DNA from: JACMRP01 sp047302465
GTDB lineage: Bacteria > Bdellovibrionota > Bdellovibrionia > Bdellovibrionales > Bdellovibrionaceae
Reading direction: 5' to 3'
NCBI RefSeq assembly: GCF_047302465.1
Contig: NZ_CP178621.1
Coordinates: 4,030,001 to 4,094,000 of the forward strand
DNA: 64,000 nt
Numbering within the stretch: position 1 is the stretch's first letter; the number at the start of each line of letters is the position of its first letter. This document shows positions 61,300 to 64,000 of the stretch, one piece after another. The notes below the pieces were generated by a model that had not been told where the DNA came from, did not search any database, and saw only the letters and a program-made list of their open reading frames with translations. A program made the position numbers and the translations under genes.

Positions 61300-62403
61300 C
61301 TAGTGATCAAATGAAACTCTAGCACTCTTATTCATGTAGTAACCATTCTTCGCTCGGAAAATATACTTCGGCTTTTCGTAGTCAGGCTCAATAAGTTTTC
61401 TCAAGCGTTTAATAGTCACATAAATCTTGTTGTCATGAACGGCCGGATCGTATGCCTGTTTCCAAACATTTTCGACCAGGTACTCTTTCGAGTACACGAC
61501 CCCTTGATTTTGCATAAACAATCTCAAGAGATCCAATAGGATGAACTGATTTTTGAAATCAATACGACCTATTTTGCGTTCAACGACTGCATGGTTGGAT
61601 TCATCAAAGACCAAGTCGAAACTGTTCTGAGACTCGCCACCCAGCTTTTCAAGATACTTATCAATTCTTTTTGCCATACGGATTAGGTTCTCCGCATCGA
61701 CGGCACGTTTTGCTAGCCCCAAATACAAACGGGCCATTTCTTTGTCGCCCATCTCAAGATGGCAACGACCCAGCAAAACTTGGAGATTCACGATAGCTGT
61801 CAGATTCTTTGTTGCTTTAATCTGATCGTACGCGCGCCATAATACTTCGATGGCCTCTTCGTACTTCTTAAGGTGAATCAAGATGTCGGCATTCAAAACT
61901 TCGCAAGCAAGTTTCAATTCCGGCATGTGATAAACCTGGAAGAACACTTCCAAGTTGTAAATTTCTTTAAGGGCGTCAGCATAACGGCCGACAGTTGGAC
62001 GAGCATAAACTGCCGCCAAACCAAAGATCGCATAACAAATGTCTTCTTTGTTATCGGAAGCCAATGCAATAGAAAGTGCTTTTTGAAGGTAGTCTAACGC
62101 CGTATCGGATTGGTCTTTGAAAGCCGCACAAACAGCCAAGGTGTAGTAAGTTTTAGAGCTGAGTTCGAAGCCCTCTTTCAATACGAGGTCTTGCAGCTTT
62201 TCCTTGGCTTGGTGAATTTCATCAAACATCTCCATTTCCGCATAGATACGAAGAAGAAGATTAATAGCTTTCAGGTAACCAGAGAAGTTTTTGTCGGCGA
62301 AATAGCCTTGGGAAGCCTCTTTGAGATGGCCAATAGCAGTCTTGAAGTCACCGCGATCGCAGTACAACTTTCCGACTTCAAAGGTGCGATCAATTGCGCT
62401 CAT
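61300..62403 (-). CDS. TPR protein with C-terminal OmpR-type winged helix
   Basis: The 367-residue protein has TPR-like repeats over residues about 5-250 (LYCDRGDFKTAIGHLKEASQGYF, ALDYLQKALSIALASDN). The C-terminal winged-helix of the Trans_reg_C type is LLDLLRLFMQNQGVVYSKEYLVENVWKQ, then VTIKRLRKLIEP and RAKNGYYMNK. No receiver domain or transmembrane span is present, so it is likely a cytosolic DNA-binding sensor. The start at 62403 (MSAIDRTF) follows AGGGATG; the upstream ATG has no site. The downstream gene encodes a secreted protein. Confidence 0.85.
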   Translation of the reverse strand: MSAIDRTFEVGKLYCDRGDFKTAIGHLKEASQGYFADKNFSGYLKAINLLLRIYAEMEMFDEIHQAKEKLQDLVLKEGFELSSKTYYTLAVCAAFKDQSDTALDYLQKALSIALASDNKEDICYAIFGLAAVYARPTVGRYADALKEIYNLEVFFQVYHMPELKLACEVLNADILIHLKKYEEAIEVLWRAYDQIKATKNLTAIVNLQVLLGRCHLEMGDKEMARLYLGLAKRAVDAENLIRMAKRIDKYLEKLGGESQNSFDLVFDESNHAVVERKIGRIDFKNQFILLDLLRLFMQNQGVVYSKEYLVENVWKQAYDPAVHDNKIYVTIKRLRKLIEPDYEKPKYIFRAKNGYYMNKSARVSFDH

Positions 62404-62517
62404 ACTAAAAGGCATCCCTGTTGAAAATAACCAAACGAGGTCACTTTCTGACAGATTCTTAATAATACGTCAATCCAGTGACTGCTAGCGTTGCCTTATT
62501 TTCGAGCACTTTGTGAA

Positions 62518-62547
62518 TAAAAAAACGGGGGCCACTTGGACCCCCGT
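62518..62547 (-). terminator. Rho-independent terminator of lon
   Basis: ACGGGGG (62525-62531) pairs with CCCCCGT (62541-62547) and is preceded on the plus strand by a run of A, giving a U-tract on the minus strand. It ends the lon transcript. Confidence 0.85.
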
Positions 62548-62574
62548 ATATTATGCCTAGTTTTTATGCAAAAC

Positions 62575-64000
62575 CTAGTGATGCTGGTGCAAAGATTGGC
62601 CTGTGTACTGGGCCTTAACACCATAATCAGTTTCCTTTTGGACTTTGAAGAGCTCTTTTGGATTCTTGATATCCAAAGCGTTGATCAGAACCTGATCCAC
62701 GTGGTCTACCAAGATCACTTTCAACTCTTTCATTACTTCCTTAGGAATGTCCTTCAGATCCTTCTCGTTCTCTTTAGGACAGATAATCATCTTAATACCG
62801 CCACGGTGAGCTGCCAGGATCTTCTCTTTCAAGCCACCGATCGCAAGAACGCGGCCTCTCAAAGAAATCTCGCCAGTCATCGCTACAGTTCTCTTCACAG
62901 GGATCTTCGTGATTGAAGACACAATACTTGTCGTCAATGCGATACCTGCTGAAGGACCATCTTTAGGCACAGCACCTTCTGGAAGATGGATGTGCACGTC
63001 GATATTAGAGAAGTAATCCTTATCCAAACCGAAGAGAGGTCCGCGAGAACGTACGTAGCTCATCGCTGCCGAGCAAGACTCTTTCATCACATCACCAAGT
63101 TGACCGGTGATAGTGAATTTGCCTTTACCAGGAACAACGCTTGCTTCAACTGCAAGCAAGTCCCCGCCCACTTCCGTCCAAGCCATACCGTTTGTAAGAC
63201 CGATTTCGTTTTGCTCTTCGATCTTACCGAATCTAAACTTGTGCGGACCCAAAAGCTCTACCAGTTTTTGCGGAGTTACCACGTAACCGGAAGTTTTTGC
63301 ATTCTTCGCTGAAGAAGAAGCTTTTGCTTTCTTCCCTGATTTCTTACCAGTGTCTTTCATGTCTGCCATAGCTTGAGACATCACGATGTCTTTAGCCACT
63401 TTACGGCAAACATTCGCGAATTGTCTTTCCAAGTTACGGACGCCCGCTTCTTTCGTGTAGTAGCGGATCACATCGCGAATCGTTTTCTCTGGGATTGAAA
63501 CTTTGTAGTCTTTCAAACCATGATTTTCGATTTGCTTCGGAACCAAGTAGTTCTTCGCAATGTGGAACTTCTCTTGTTCAATGTAACCTTCAAGGCTGAT
63601 GATCTCCATACGATCCAAGAGAGGTCTTGGAACTGTATGCAAAGAGTTCGCCGTTGCAATGAACATGATTTTTGAAAGATCGTATTCCAACTCCAAATAG
63701 TGATCTTGGAATGAAGAGTTTTGCTCTGGATCCAAAACCTCAAGCATCGCTGCAGCTGGGTCACCACGGAAATCATTCGCCATCTTGTCGATTTCATCGA
63801 GAAGAACTAGTGGATTTCCTTTATCAACTTTACGAAGAGCTTGCAGGATTTTACCTGGCATCGCACCCACGTATGTTTTTCTATGACCGCGGATCTCAGC
63901 TTCGTCACGCACGCCACCCAAAGAGATACGTGCAAATGGACGATTCAAAGACTCTGCAATGGATCTTGCCAAAGACGTTTTACCAACCCCTGGAGGACCT
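62575..64000 (-). CDS. lon: ATP-dependent Lon protease, C-terminal part (partial)
   Basis: The minus-strand frame is open to the right edge. Walker A GPPGVGKTS is encoded at the very end (63964-64000), and VLLDEIDKM (Walker B), the sensor region and the protease domain follow. The catalytic Ser is in PKDGPSAGIALT and the Lys in IGGLKEKILAAH. It degrades damaged and regulatory proteins in the cytosol. A Lys/Ser/Ala-rich insertion (KDTGKKSGKKAKASSSAKNA) lies between AAA+ and protease domains. The N-terminal substrate domain is outside the window. Confidence 0.97.
   Translation of the reverse strand, partial: GPPGVGKTSLARSIAESLNRPFARISLGGVRDEAEIRGHRKTYVGAMPGKILQALRKVDKGNPLVLLDEIDKMANDFRGDPAAAMLEVLDPEQNSSFQDHYLELEYDLSKIMFIATANSLHTVPRPLLDRMEIISLEGYIEQEKFHIAKNYLVPKQIENHGLKDYKVSIPEKTIRDVIRYYTKEAGVRNLERQFANVCRKVAKDIVMSQAMADMKDTGKKSGKKAKASSSAKNAKTSGYVVTPQKLVELLGPHKFRFGKIEEQNEIGLTNGMAWTEVGGDLLAVEASVVPGKGKFTITGQLGDVMKESCSAAMSYVRSRGPLFGLDKDYFSNIDVHIHLPEGAVPKDGPSAGIALTTSIVSSITKIPVKRTVAMTGEISLRGRVLAIGGLKEKILAAHRGGIKMIICPKENEKDLKDIPKEVMKELKVILVDHVDQVLINALDIKNPKELFKVQKETDYGVKAQYTGQSLHQHH

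Overview
The window looks like a chromosome segment of a Bdellovibrio-type predatory bacterium (Bdellovibrionota). Several features point that way: a TIGR02147-family protein, an MglA-type polarity GTPase in a dnaX-ybaB-recR-mglA-nadA run, a tmRNA whose tag reads ...GNDYALAA, many secreted or membrane proteins of unknown family, and frequent TTG/GTG starts after strong Shine-Dalgarno sites. Species assignment is an inference from gene content; no search was run.

Region 1 (1-7.9 kb) is the right end of an integrated element that continues off the left edge. It carries the tail of a SIR2-like protein coupled to a HerA ATPase (a SIR2-HerA-type anti-phage pair), a small membrane protein, a type II restriction-modification set (Dam-class methylase, divergent C-protein and endonuclease genes), a plasmid-type Replic_Relax protein whose 3' coding end holds nested palindromes, and a large serine recombinase. 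The recombinase stop codon lies inside the 3' end of ssrA (tmRNA, minus strand), so ssrA is the probable attachment gene.

Region 2 (8.5-35 kb) is ordinary chromosome: TIGR02147 protein, lipoprotein, desaturase plus GNAT pair, alpha/beta hydrolase with a Cys nucleophile, YgjP-like metalloprotease, SrkA-type kinase, 4.5S RNA, the dnaX/ybaB/recR/mglA/nadA run, a PilZ-like protein, then envelope genes (TMTC-like and PMT-like membrane glycosyltransferases, galE, methyltransferase, radical SAM protein, GT2) and a three-gene set containing an unlisted 47-residue gene.

Region 3 (33-49.1 kb) is the most interesting unexplained locus. It combines an RND/MMPL exporter, a PAP2 protein, two membrane desaturase/hydroxylases, an AurF-like diiron protein and a GNAT. 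These sit beside a seven-gene overlapping operon: RnfD-like/VCBS/UnbV fusion, Rieske oxygenase, GNAT-like protein, GH3-family adenylating enzyme and a complete NitT/TauT-type ABC importer. I read it as an undescribed pathway that makes, and perhaps recovers, an oxidised acyl or amide metabolite; that reading is inference.

Region 4 (50.07-60.57 kb) is a complete integrative element of about 10.5 kb in tRNA-Val(TAC). It is bounded by a 20-bp direct repeat and has paired TTCGCAA arm-type sites at both ends. It carries a tyrosine integrase, Xis-like protein, small HUH-type Rep with a nearby palindrome, a small resolvase, regulators and unknown cargo (a membrane protein pair, a PIN-like protein, a lipoprotein-regulator pair). 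No phage structural genes are visible.

Region 5 (60.6-64 kb) returns to chromosome: a secreted protein, a TPR-winged-helix regulator and lon, which runs off the right edge.
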